A stretch of 34,337 nucleotides of DNA from CAZJHD01 sp964545855. GTDB lineage: Bacteria; Planctomycetota; UBA1135; JACQFD01. Below, piece by piece: positions 1 to 7,706 of the stretch. The position numbers and the translations under genes were made by a program. Within the stretch, counting starts at the first letter, position 1, and each line of letters begins with the position of its first letter. Below the pieces are notes generated by a model. The model was not told where the DNA came from. It was given only the letters and a program-made list of their open reading frames with translations, and did no database searches. The stretch lies in contig CAZJHD010000047.1 in the NCBI GenBank assembly GCA_964545855.1, forward strand, positions 1-34,337, in the 5' to 3' direction.

Positions 1-171
1 CGGCGCGTCGGACACGCAAGCCCGTGCATCTCCGAATCCTGGTCTCTTATTTAGGTGCCGCGGGCGCTCTCCTTGTTTCGTCTTCGGAGGCCCTCTCCAC
101 GAAACGGATTCTCGCGTGCCTCATCGAAAACCGCGCGTCCGACGCGAGACCCCGTCCGTAGCTTGCCCCCC
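1..171. other. 5' edge without a supported gene
   Basis: No convincing coding sequence is visible here. The reading frame of the downstream redox gene stays open back to position 55, but the extra 39 residues are Arg/Pro/Ser-rich and unlike the body of the protein, so I treat them as non-coding. An AT-richer patch around 47-54 could be part of a promoter, but I see no clear -35/-10 pair. Confidence 0.4.
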
Positions 172-2529
172 ATGCCGATCGCCCCGTACGCCCGCTGGCT
201 CCACACGCAGTTCCCCGCGGGTGTTCCGGAGCCCCTGCCGCAGATCGAGGAGGACGGATCGACGGCGGTGCCGGGAGTCTTCGTGGTGGGCGATCTCACG
301 GGGATCCCGCTGCTCAAGTTCGCGGCGGACTCGGGGGCGCGCGTGGTCGCGCGCATCGCGGGCGACCTCGCGAAGGAGAAGCCTCCGGGCGATGGCGCCG
401 TGGTGGACGTGGCGATCGTCGGCGCGGGAGTCTCGGGAGTCGCCGCCGCGATCGAGGCGAAGGAGCGCGGGCTTCGCTACGTGCTCCTGGAGAGCAGCAA
501 GCCCTTCGCGACGATCGTCGACTTCCCGGCGCGGAAGCCCATCTACACCTACCCGCTCGACATGGATCCGGCGGGAGAACTCAAGGTGACGGCCGACGTG
601 AAGGAGGCGCTCGTCGAGGAACTCGAGGAGCAGGCGAAGCAGCACGGGATCGTCACGACGCCGGGACGCTGCGAGCAGATCGAGCGGGACGGCGGCGTGC
701 TGCGGCTGCCCCTCGCCAAGGGCGAGCCGATCCGCGCGCGCCGCGTGGTGATCGCGATCGGCCGCAGCGGCGAGTTCCGCCGGCTCGGCGTCGCGGGGGA
801 GGACCTCCCCAAGGTCTTCCACCGCCTCCACGATCCGAAGGACGCGGCGGGCAAGCGCGTCCTCGTCGTCGGCGGTGGAGACTCGGCCCTGGAAACGGCG
901 ATCGCGATCGCTCGCGAGGGCGGCACGGTGACGCTCTCCTACCGGAAGCCCGAGTTCGCGCGGCCGAAGCCGGAGAACGTGGAGATCCTGGAGACGCTGA
1001 AGGCCGACCGGGAGACTCCGGGCCGCGTGCGGATGCGGCTCCCGAGCGACGTGAAGGAGATCCGCGAGGGCGAGGTGGTGATCGCCGCCGGGAAGGAGAC
1101 CGAGACCCTCCCCAACGACATGGTCTTCCTGATGATCGGGCGCGCCGCGCCGCTCGACTTCTTCCGCAAGAGCGGCATTCCGATCGTCGGCGAATGGAGC
1201 GTCGCAAGGGTCGCGGCCTTCGCGGCGTTCCTGCTCTTCTGCGTCTGGCTCTATGCGAGCAAGAGCGAGAAGCTCCAGCGCGACGACTTGGGCGGCGTCG
1301 CCGTCGTGTTCCGCGCTCCCGTCGAATGGCTCTCCGCCAAGCTCGCGCCCAATCGCTACGCCGGCTCCGGCGAGGAGGCGCCCTCGCCGCGCCACACCGT
1401 GGCCATCGTCTACCGAGACGGCGCGCCGACGGCCGTCGGTTCGGGCTCCGAGGCTGCGCGGTCGGCGTCGTCGAAGTACTTCATCGACACGAGCCTCGCT
1501 GGCGTCGTCGGTGAGTCGGCGAGCCACATGGGCTTCTGGTACACGCTCGCCTACTCCGGCGTGGTCGTGGCCTTCGGTCTTCGCCGGATCCGCAAGCGGA
1601 AGACGCCCTACGTGAAGGTGCAGACCGCCACGCTCGCGGCCGTGCAGGTGGTGCCGCTCTTCCTCCTTCCCTACCTCGTGCTCCCCTGGATGGGGCTGAA
1701 CGGCCATCTGCCGCCGGCCTTCCTCGACGGCTTCTTCCCCGAGGTGAACTACGGCCACGGGCGCGAATACTGGCGCGCGTTCGGATTCGTGCTGGCGTGG
1801 CCGCTCTTCGTCTTCAACTGGTTCACCGAGCAGCCGCTCGGATGGTGGCTCGCGGTGGGCGCCGTCCAGACGTTCGTGCTCATCCCCGGCCTCATCTGGT
1901 TCTTCGGGAAGGGAGCCTACTGCGGGTGGATCTGCTCCTGCGGCGCACTGGCCGAGACCCTCGGCGACGCGCACCGTCAGAAGATGCCCCACGGGCCGAA
2001 GTGGAACCGTCTCAACATGGCGGGGCAGGGGATCCTCCTCGTGGCGATCGCGCTCATGATCTGGCGCGTCGCGGGGTGGATCGCGGGTCACGAGAGCGCG
2101 ATCGCCCGGGCGTTCCCGGTGGTCGACAAGGGGTACTACTGGCTCGTCGACGCGGGGCTCGCCGGCGTCGTCGGCGTCGGCTTCTACTTCTGGTTCAGCG
2201 GGCGCATGTGGTGTCGCTTCTTCTGCCCGCTGGCCGCGCTCATGCACGTCTACGCGCGGTTCTCGACGTTCCGCATCCTCGCCGACAAGAAGAAGTGCAT
2301 CTCCTGCAACGTCTGCACGTCGGTCTGTCACCAGGGCATCGACGTGATGGCCTTCGCGAACAAGGGCAAGGGGATGAACGACCCCGAGTGCGTCCGATGC
2401 TCCGCCTGCGTGTCGAGCTGTCCGACGGGCACTCTCCAGTTCGGTCGCGTCGACTCCGACGGCGCCGTCCTCTCGACGGAGAAGCTCGCGGGAAACCTGC
2501 TCCGGATCGCGGGCCACGCGACGAAGTAG
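172..2529 (+). CDS. NAD(P)/FAD-binding reductase fused to membrane polyferredoxin
   Basis: The 785-residue product joins two redox parts. The N-terminal part resembles thioredoxin-reductase-type flavoproteins. It has an FAD-tail-like stretch FVVGDLTGIPLLKF at 37-50, a first Rossmann motif IVGAGVSG at 82-89, a second one LVVGGGDSAL at 231-240, and no CxxC redox disulfide. The C-terminal part (about 345-785) has several membrane helices, NapH/NosR-like cysteine motifs CGWICSCG (584-591) and CRFFCP (681-686), and two 4Fe-4S motifs, Cys709/712/715/719 and Cys740/743/746/750. The inferred role is electron transfer between NAD(P)H and a membrane iron-sulfur chain; partner and direction are unknown. 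The ATG at 172 is chosen because the upstream in-frame residues look non-coding; no clear ribosome site supports it. The order, with an FAD-tail-like segment before the first Rossmann motif, is odd. Confidence 0.85.
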   Translation: MPIAPYARWLHTQFPAGVPEPLPQIEEDGSTAVPGVFVVGDLTGIPLLKFAADSGARVVARIAGDLAKEKPPGDGAVVDVAIVGAGVSGVAAAIEAKERGLRYVLLESSKPFATIVDFPARKPIYTYPLDMDPAGELKVTADVKEALVEELEEQAKQHGIVTTPGRCEQIERDGGVLRLPLAKGEPIRARRVVIAIGRSGEFRRLGVAGEDLPKVFHRLHDPKDAAGKRVLVVGGGDSALETAIAIAREGGTVTLSYRKPEFARPKPENVEILETLKADRETPGRVRMRLPSDVKEIREGEVVIAAGKETETLPNDMVFLMIGRAAPLDFFRKSGIPIVGEWSVARVAAFAAFLLFCVWLYASKSEKLQRDDLGGVAVVFRAPVEWLSAKLAPNRYAGSGEEAPSPRHTVAIVYRDGAPTAVGSGSEAARSASSKYFIDTSLAGVVGESASHMGFWYTLAYSGVVVAFGLRRIRKRKTPYVKVQTATLAAVQVVPLFLLPYLVLPWMGLNGHLPPAFLDGFFPEVNYGHGREYWRAFGFVLAWPLFVFNWFTEQPLGWWLAVGAVQTFVLIPGLIWFFGKGAYCGWICSCGALAETLGDAHRQKMPHGPKWNRLNMAGQGILLVAIALMIWRVAGWIAGHESAIARAFPVVDKGYYWLVDAGLAGVVGVGFYFWFSGRMWCRFFCPLAALMHVYARFSTFRILADKKKCISCNVCTSVCHQGIDVMAFANKGKGMNDPECVRCSACVSSCPTGTLQFGRVDSDGAVLSTEKLAGNLLRIAGHATK

Positions 2530-2829
2530 GGCGCCAAGGAGAAGGAAACCTTCGCCGATCGGCTCCAGCTTTCGCCGCTTCCTGCCGATCGATGAGCCGG
2601 AGCGCCGATCTCCGAGCCGAGGTGCCGGAGGATCCGGATTCGTGGTGCAACGGGCCGCGGGAATCGTCCGGCGCGCCGCTAGGGCGGACCGCCGGTCGCG
2701 AGTGCGGCCATGCGACGCGATCGAAGGGCGTAGGGAGCCGTCCGCCGGCCTGGGCCGCGCGCGACGGCTTCCGTGAACGGGTTGCTGCGGCAATCCGGCG
2801 TTGGCAGCGCACGTCTGGAGATCGCGTCC

Positions 2830-2854
2830 GGGGGGCGTCCTTCGGGCGCCCCCC
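2830..2854 (+). terminator. GC-rich hairpin with TTCG loop, possible terminator
   Basis: Six G plus CG (2830-2837) pair with CG plus six C (2847-2854). One T is bulged, and an inner CC/GG closes a TTCG tetraloop. It lies 300 bp after the redox gene and before the desaturase. No T-tract follows, so intrinsic termination is uncertain. Confidence 0.45.
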
Positions 2855-3034
2855 GTTCGTCTCGTGCTCGGCCGGCTCCGCGGTCGATGGGGTTGCAGCC
2901 CTTGGCAGAAGTCGACCGAGCTGCGCGCGGGCCTCGCTGCCCGGCGCGTCGTTGCGCGTCCCCTCCGTAACCCCTGCAACGTCCGCGGCGCGCGCGTCGC
3001 GCTCGCTCCGCGGGGCACTTCTGCCACGGGCTGG

Positions 3035-3040
3035 TAGACT
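3035..3040 (+). promoter_or_regulatory. possible -10 element (TAGACT) of desaturase gene
   Basis: TAGACT followed by CG lies 27 bases before the GTG start at 3068. Similar TAnAyT-CG hexamers precede the genes at 14463 and 21024. No convincing -35 box is visible, so this is tentative. Confidence 0.3.
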
Positions 3041-3067
3041 CGAAGTTCGCCTTCGCATCGCCGCACC

Positions 3068-4132
3068 GTGGTTTCCACCGCCTCCGTCGCTCCCGCCGCA
3101 CCCTCGGTTCCCGCCGAGCGTCCCTCCGAGGGGAAGGGGCGCTTCTACGTCCATCACACGCGCGAGCTGCGTTTCGCGCTCCACGACGACGTCCCGCCGG
3201 AGAGGCTCGCGGAGCTCCACGACAAGCGCGCCTGGAGGCACTTCGCGGTCCTGGCGTGGCAGCTGCTCCTGCTGGCCGCGTCGACGATCGTGCTCGTCCG
3301 GTTCGACACGCCCTGGATCTGGATCCCCGCGGCGCTGGTGCAGGGGTTCACGGTCTTCAATTTCACGGTGCTGCTCCACGAGGTGGTGCACAGCGCGGTC
3401 TTCCGCAGGCAGAGACCGGGCTGGATGCGCTTCCTCGAGCTCCTCTACTCGGTGCCGAGCGGCATCTCGGCGACGCAGTTCACGCGCTGGCACCTCGACC
3501 ATCACAACGAGCTCGGGTCGCCGACGGACGACCCGAAGCGCTTCCACCTCTCGCCGAAGCGCAACGCACGCTGGTACAAGCTCCTCTACTTCACGCCCGC
3601 GCTCTTCCCGATCTACTTCCGGGCGGCCGCGCGCGAGGCCGCGAGCTATCCGCGGCACCTCCAGAGGCGCATCGCCGGCGAGCGATGGCTCGCCATCGGC
3701 TTCCATCTCACGATCGCGCTCACGCTGCTCGCGATCGATTGGCGCATGGCGCTGCGCGTCCATCTCGTGCCCGTCTTCCTCGTGTTCCCCGTCGCCTTCG
3801 TCCTGAACCGCCTCGGGCAGCACTACTCGGTCGACCCGCGCGATCCGGCCCAGTGGTCGACGCTCGTGAAGGCGAACGCCTTCTGGAGAGTCGCGTTCCT
3901 GAACTCGAGCTACCACCTCGAGCACCACTACTACCCGGGCGTCCCGCTCTACGAGCTCCACCGGCTGCATCTGCTGCTGCAGCCGTTCTACCGGCATCGG
4001 GGGATGCGGACGTGGACCTACTCGCAGCTCCTCTGGGGCTGGCTCGTCGAGAACCGCGCGCCCCACACGCGCTGGGCCGGCGACACCGATCCCGCCGTCG
4101 CCGAGGCGGCCCCGCTCGCTCGAAGCCGGTAG
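3068..4132 (+). CDS. membrane fatty acid desaturase
   Basis: The 354-residue protein carries the three histidine boxes of membrane di-iron desaturases: HEVVH (104-108), HLDHH (142-146) and HLEHH (283-287, in YHLEHHYYPGVP). Hydrophobic segments lie at about 60-78, 82-103 and 205-245. It probably inserts a double bond into a fatty acyl chain or a related lipid such as a carotenoid; the substrate cannot be read from the sequence. The start is GTG at 3068, and the 25 residues that follow are low complexity. Its last 115 bp overlap, on the opposite strand, the end of the Mut7-C gene, so the two genes converge without an intergenic terminator. Confidence 0.9.
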   Translation: MVSTASVAPAAPSVPAERPSEGKGRFYVHHTRELRFALHDDVPPERLAELHDKRAWRHFAVLAWQLLLLAASTIVLVRFDTPWIWIPAALVQGFTVFNFTVLLHEVVHSAVFRRQRPGWMRFLELLYSVPSGISATQFTRWHLDHHNELGSPTDDPKRFHLSPKRNARWYKLLYFTPALFPIYFRAAAREAASYPRHLQRRIAGERWLAIGFHLTIALTLLAIDWRMALRVHLVPVFLVFPVAFVLNRLGQHYSVDPRDPAQWSTLVKANAFWRVAFLNSSYHLEHHYYPGVPLYELHRLHLLLQPFYRHRGMRTWTYSQLLWGWLVENRAPHTRWAGDTDPAVAEAAPLARSR

Positions 4133-4617
4133 CCCTCCTCGCTGCGAACCTCGGCGTCGCGGAGCAGAGGCTCGATTCGTTCCCAATGAGTTCCGCGCCA
4201 GAGGAGCGTGCCGCAGCGCGAGCAGCGGATGAACCGGGAGGCGAAGCGCCACGCCTTCGGCGGCGCCTCCTGCTCGACCGATGCACGGGGGACCTCGCGG
4301 AGTTCTCCGCCGCAGTGCATGCAGCGCGGCGTCCTCAGGGACAGGCGCAGGCTCGCGAGCAGGTGGGTCAGCTGCGCGTCGACCGAGAGCCCTTGGGGAA
4401 CGAAGACCACGCGGATCTCTCCCCGCCGAACGGTGCGCCGCCGCAGGATCCCGCCGTCGCTCGTGACGACGACTCGCTCCGCCGCGGCGGCCGCGGAGAG
4501 GAGCCGCGCATCGTCGATTGCGTACTCCCAGGTGGCGTCGTAGCCCGCGGCGCGGAGCCACCGCGCGAGCCCGCCATGCATCGCGTCGCAGGCGAAGCGG
4601 ATCTCGATGGGCTCCAT
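4018..4617 (-). CDS. Mut7-C PIN-like RNase domain protein with zinc ribbon
   Basis: The 199-residue product matches the Mut7-C family, a PIN-like nuclease fold fused to a zinc ribbon. The N-terminus FACDAMHGGLARWLR (8-22) contains Asp11 in the position of the family's DxMLGxLARWLR motif. A second acidic residue, Asp54, sits in VVVTSDGGIL. The ribbon is formed by Cys99/Cys102 and Cys132/Cys135, ending in WRGTHWERI, which usually closes the family. About 45 residues follow that motif, and most of them are encoded antisense to the desaturase 3' end, so this tail may be an incidental read-through to the next stop. The ATG at 4617 lies 29 bp after the second parvulin gene, suggesting one transcript for the three minus-strand genes. 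Confidence 0.85.
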   Translation of the reverse strand: MEPIEIRFACDAMHGGLARWLRAAGYDATWEYAIDDARLLSAAAAAERVVVTSDGGILRRRTVRRGEIRVVFVPQGLSVDAQLTHLLASLRLSLRTPRCMHCGGELREVPRASVEQEAPPKAWRFASRFIRCSRCGTLLWRGTHWERIEPLLRDAEVRSEEGYRLRASGAASATAGSVSPAQRVWGARFSTSQPQRSCE

Positions 4618-4646
4618 GGGAACGCGACGCGTCCCGCCGCGAGGCG

Positions 4647-5237
4647 CTATTCGACGCGCTGGATGACGTGCCAGCCGAAGGGGGACTTCGCGGGGTCGTA
4701 GACCGCGAGACCCGTCTCGCCGACGGCGAGCGAGAAGCCGATCTCTCCGAAGGCGGGCACCATGCCGCTCGCGGGATAGTCGCCCGGCTGCCGCGCGGGA
4801 GGATCCGTGAACATCCCGTAGACGCCGGGGCCCGGATCGTCGGAGTGCTCCTTCATGAGCGCACGGATGTCGGCTCCGTCCTTCGCCCGCTGGAAGAGAT
4901 CCTTCGCGAGACTCTCCGCCTCCTCCCGGGAGCGCGTCGCCGTCGAGCGCGCGGCCCCCCGGAAGGCGATGAGGACGTGAGCGACCTTCAGGCGCGTGGG
5001 CGCAACCATGGCCTTGGACGGGTTAGGAGGAGCGGCTCGCTCGGAGCCGGGGCCGTTCGTGGAGGAGTTCGGGGAGGCCGTAGCAGAGGCCGAAGCCGTG
5101 ATGTCCTCGAAGTGGACGTCGCGGACGCCGCCGTCCACATGGATCTCCGAGGGCGCCGGCTCTTCCTGCGGCGGCGGAGAGCCGCAGGAGACGGCGAGGA
5201 GCGTCGCGCCGAGGAGGAAGAAGGACGATCGGACCAT
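4647..5237 (-). CDS. parvulin-type peptidyl-prolyl isomerase lipoprotein, copy 2
   Basis: The 196-residue protein begins with a lipoprotein signal ending in LLAVSC (Cys18 as lipidated residue). A Ser/Pro/Thr-rich linker of about 60 residues follows, then a parvulin/PpiC rotamase domain. Family features are VAHVLIAFRGA at the domain start, HSDDPGPGVYG in the middle, and FGWHVIQRVE at the C-terminus. It is expected to act on the outer face of a membrane, on exported proteins. Start choice is supported by GAGGAG a few bases upstream, overlapping the stop of the first copy 12 bp away. It is a clear paralogue of the upstream gene: the catalytic domains align almost without gaps and the linkers differ. 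Confidence 0.88.
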   Translation of the reverse strand: MVRSSFFLLGATLLAVSCGSPPPQEEPAPSEIHVDGGVRDVHFEDITASASATASPNSSTNGPGSERAAPPNPSKAMVAPTRLKVAHVLIAFRGAARSTATRSREEAESLAKDLFQRAKDGADIRALMKEHSDDPGPGVYGMFTDPPARQPGDYPASGMVPAFGEIGFSLAVGETGLAVYDPAKSPFGWHVIQRVE

Positions 5238-5286
5238 GGGAGGACTCCTCTACTCAAGGCGCTGGATGACGTGCCAGCCGAAGGGG
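4656..5286. repeat. tandem duplication of parvulin genes, DNA-level identity
   Basis: The two adjacent isomerase genes end with an identical 28-base stretch (4656-4683 and 5259-5286) coding for the C-terminal FGWHVIQR motif. Further near-identical blocks cover the SDDPG region. This shows a gene duplication in direct orientation. Confidence 0.8.
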
Positions 5287-5765
5287 CTCTTCACGGGGTC
5301 GAAGGGCGCGAGGCCGGTCTCGCCGACGGCGAGAGAGAATCCCACGTCGCCGAAAGCCGGTGCCATTCCGTGGCGCGGATAGTCGCCCTGCTTCTGCGCG
5401 CTCGGATTCGTGAAGATCCCGTAGACGCCGGGGCCCGGGTCGTCGGAGTGCTTCGTCATCAGCTCTCGGATGTCCGAACCGCCGCGGACCTGCGCGAGGA
5501 GCTGCTTCGCGAGCGCCTCGGCCTCCTCCTTCGAGCGGGTCGCCGTGGAGCGCTCCGCGCCCAGGAATGCGACGAGGATGTGCGCGACCAGGACGCGCCC
5601 GGGAGTCGGCTTCGCCGCCTTCGACGCCGGAGCTTCGGGTCCTCCTGTCGCGCTGGAGCCGCCGTCCGAAGGGTCGTTCGACTTGGAGTCGGCGCACGCC
5701 GACAGGGCGAGAGGAGCAGCGACGAGGAGCGCCGCGAGGGCGAAGGACGTGCAGAGGATCTTCAT
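5250..5765 (-). CDS. parvulin-type peptidyl-prolyl isomerase lipoprotein, copy 1
   Basis: The 171-residue protein starts with a signal peptide and a lipobox-like LSAC (Cys24), then a short Ser/Asp/Gly linker and a PpiC-type rotamase domain. The domain has VAHILVAFLGA at its start, KHSDDPGPGVYG in the middle and FGWHVIQRLE at its end. It is the first gene of a tandem pair followed by the Mut7-C gene; spacing to the next gene is 12 bp. It faces the HDOD gene across a 202-bp divergent region. A chaperone or foldase role for exported proteins is the family expectation. Two copies side by side suggest either dosage or divergence in client range, which the sequence cannot decide. Confidence 0.88.
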   Translation of the reverse strand: MKILCTSFALAALLVAAPLALSACADSKSNDPSDGGSSATGGPEAPASKAAKPTPGRVLVAHILVAFLGAERSTATRSKEEAEALAKQLLAQVRGGSDIRELMTKHSDDPGPGVYGIFTNPSAQKQGDYPRHGMAPAFGDVGFSLAVGETGLAPFDPVKSPFGWHVIQRLE

Positions 5766-5967
5766 GGTTTCCGGGAGAGGGGCGGTCGGTCCCGCGGGCC
5801 GCGAGCCGAGCGAGAGAGAAGGAAGGTCGGGATCCGAGTGCTTCGGAGCAAGGGGGCACCGCCCCTTCGAACGGGACGGGTGCGGAGAAGTCCGTGGACC
5901 GCTCCGGTCCCGGCGGCTCGCTGGCCGATAGGAACTCCCAGAGTCCTCACGTCAGGGAGGGGATCCA

Positions 5968-7077
5968 TTGGCCAGCTGGTGGAAGAAGGTGTTCGGCGGC
6001 GAGACGCCGCCGGCGATTCCGACCGAGCGTCCCGCTCGATCGGGGAGCGCGTACGGACCCAACGCAGTCGGAGTCGAGGAGAGAGAGACGATGGAGATCC
6101 ACGAATCGTGGTGGGAGGACGCCGATCGAATGGTCGTCGTCGCGGACCGAGTGATGGTCGTCGAGGGGACCAAGGAGTCGGAGATCGCCCACGCGGTCGC
6201 CGCCCGTCTCGACTCGGGCCAGTACGCGCTCCCCGTTCTCCCCACGACGCTCGTCCGGGTCATCGAGCTGTCGAACCGGGCCGAGGTCGACCTCAAGGAG
6301 GTCTCGGAGTGCATCCGTCGAGATCCCGTGGTCGCGGGCGAGGTGCTGTCCCTCGTGAACTCCGCGGCCTACGCGCCCGCCTCGCCGATCAAGGACCTCC
6401 ACCGCGCCGTCGTGCACGTCGGAGGACGCCGCGTGCGCAGCCTGATGGTGGCGGTCGCCGCGCGGCTCACGGTGTTCCGCAGCACGGACACCGCGCGCGC
6501 GCAGCAGCTCTGGGCGCATTCCCTGGCGACGGCCGTCTTCGGCCGTGCCATCGCGCGGGCTGCCTCGGCCGACCCCGAGGAGGCATTCCTCGCGGGGTTG
6601 CTGCATGACGTGGGCAAGACGGTCATCCTCGGCCTCGTCACCGAGGAAGAGCGTGCGCATCCCGGGCTCCGCATCCCCGAGATGTTCATCCAGGACCTGA
6701 GCGACCAGTGCCACACGGGGGCGGGCGCGCGCGTCGCGACGTCCTGGGGTCTCGGAGCGGATCTGGTGGCGGCCATCGAGCACCATCACGGCCTCCGGCC
6801 CCACTCGAAGCCGCTCGTGGCCATCACGGCGCTCGCGAACGACGTGTGCGCGAGCCTCGGCGTCGGAGTGCCCCGTCGCAAGACCGATCTCGGGCACCAC
6901 CTCGCCTTCTCGATCCTCTCGATGGAGACCCATGCGGGTCAGAAGCTGCTCTCGCTCCTTCCGGCCGTGCTCGAGGAGGCGCCAGAATTCCGGGGCGTGA
7001 CGCGGGTCTCGCGGCTGCGACCGGGCCCGGTTCCTGAGAACGGCAGCGGCGGCGGCGGCGCGGGGATCCTCGGCTGA
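5968..7077 (+). CDS. HDOD domain signalling protein
   Basis: The 369-residue protein has about 80 poorly conserved N-terminal residues and then an HDOD domain (about 85-290). Hallmarks are LPVLPTTLVRVIELSN at 88-103, DPVVAGEVLSLVNSAAY at 119-135 and LLHDVGKT at 211-218, with further histidines at 184, 249 and 272-274. HDOD proteins are HD-superfamily relatives that usually act in regulation, such as motility or stress control, rather than as proven phosphodiesterases; here the HD motif is intact. The TTG start at 5968 is chosen because a GGGAGGGG site precedes it; an ATG at 6091 would remove 41 residues. The gene is alone and divergent from the parvulin operon. Confidence 0.85.
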   Translation: MASWWKKVFGGETPPAIPTERPARSGSAYGPNAVGVEERETMEIHESWWEDADRMVVVADRVMVVEGTKESEIAHAVAARLDSGQYALPVLPTTLVRVIELSNRAEVDLKEVSECIRRDPVVAGEVLSLVNSAAYAPASPIKDLHRAVVHVGGRRVRSLMVAVAARLTVFRSTDTARAQQLWAHSLATAVFGRAIARAASADPEEAFLAGLLHDVGKTVILGLVTEEERAHPGLRIPEMFIQDLSDQCHTGAGARVATSWGLGADLVAAIEHHHGLRPHSKPLVAITALANDVCASLGVGVPRRKTDLGHHLAFSILSMETHAGQKLLSLLPAVLEEAPEFRGVTRVSRLRPGPVPENGSGGGGAGILG

Positions 7078-7085
7078 CATGCCGG

Positions 7086-7103
7086 CGGCGCCCTCGGGCG
7101 CCG
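7086..7103 (+). terminator. GC hairpin just after HDOD stop
   Basis: A perfect 7-bp stem (7086-7092 with 7097-7103) with a four-base CTCG loop starts 9 bases after the HDOD stop codon. No T-tract follows. Its position suggests a terminator or 3'-end structure. Confidence 0.5.
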
Positions 7104-7120
7104 GGCCACTCCGGAAAAGC

Positions 7121-7167
7121 CGATGCCGGCGGTCCTTGGCCCGAGGGCCAAGAACACGCCGGCATCG
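7121..7167. promoter_or_regulatory. nested hairpin (10-bp outer and 7-bp inner stem)
   Basis: A perfect 10-bp outer arm (7121-7130, CGATGCCGGC) pairs with 7158-7167. Inside it a perfect 7-bp stem (7135-7141 with 7146-7152) closes a CGAG loop. It lies 44 bases after the HDOD stop, behind a first hairpin that is also preceded by ATGCCGGCGG. It could be a bidirectional transcription stop, a structured 3' end, or a small RNA; the sequence cannot tell. Confidence 0.5.
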
Positions 7168-7706
7168 AGCCCGTTCCGTGGACGCGCGTGCACCCCGCAA
7201 CGCGTGCCCCACATCTTCCGGTCCGGTCTGCGGGACGTGTGCTCGGGACCCCCGTCACTCGAGCACCCACCCCGATCCGCAGTCCGATCCGAGAGATGGA
7301 CGCTTCGGAACAGGCGGGTGGCTTTCGTCCGACCGCCGTCGGTCTCGGCCACCCTCACGCCGCGCGAAATACTCCGAGCGTGGAGAGCGGGAACCCGAAA
7401 AATCGTCTCCTTGTCGCCGCCGGCGAAGGCCCCCCGCGCCCTCGCATCGAGCTTCTCCCGAAGGCCGATGGACGTCGCCGTGGAGGAGGAGGCTTGGTCC
7501 GCGAGCGGCCCGGTGCGATTCTTCCCATCCCGCAGTCCGCGGGGCGACGATTCGAGACGATCTGCGATCCCCCGGGCGGGCGGTCGCGGGATCGGTACGC
7601 ATCGAAGCGCGAAGATGCGTGCGGCTCGACCCCTTTGGTCCGGCGCCTCCGCGGCGGCGGGCCCCACAGATCGCCGCGGCGCCCGCGCGGCGGGAGGTGA
7701 TTCTCG
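7168..7706. other. intergenic region upstream of family X copy 1
   Basis: About 540 bp without a convincing gene. Open frames in it have Arg/Pro/Ser-rich translations with no recognisable motifs. A weak 7-bp inverted repeat (7565-7571 with 7588-7594) is present. At the 3' end a strong ribosome site, GGGAGGTGAT, precedes the ATG at 7707. The region may hold a long 5' leader, but no clear promoter is visible. Confidence 0.45.

Larger units (their letters stand above)
2530..3067. other. 538-bp intergenic region
   Basis: This gap separates two plus-strand genes. Short open frames exist in it but have Arg/Ala/Pro-rich, unconvincing translations. It holds a GC-rich hairpin (2830-2854) and a possible -10 element (3035-3040) near the desaturase. 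I see nothing else. Confidence 0.5.

Noticed and set aside
2773..3037. Small open frames in the gap before the desaturase
   Set aside because: Arg/Ala/Pro-rich, no ribosome site, no motif.
121..3078. 985-residue open frame on the minus strand opposite the redox gene
   Set aside because: Arg/Glu/His-rich translation without motifs; the plus strand carries strong domain motifs over the same bases.
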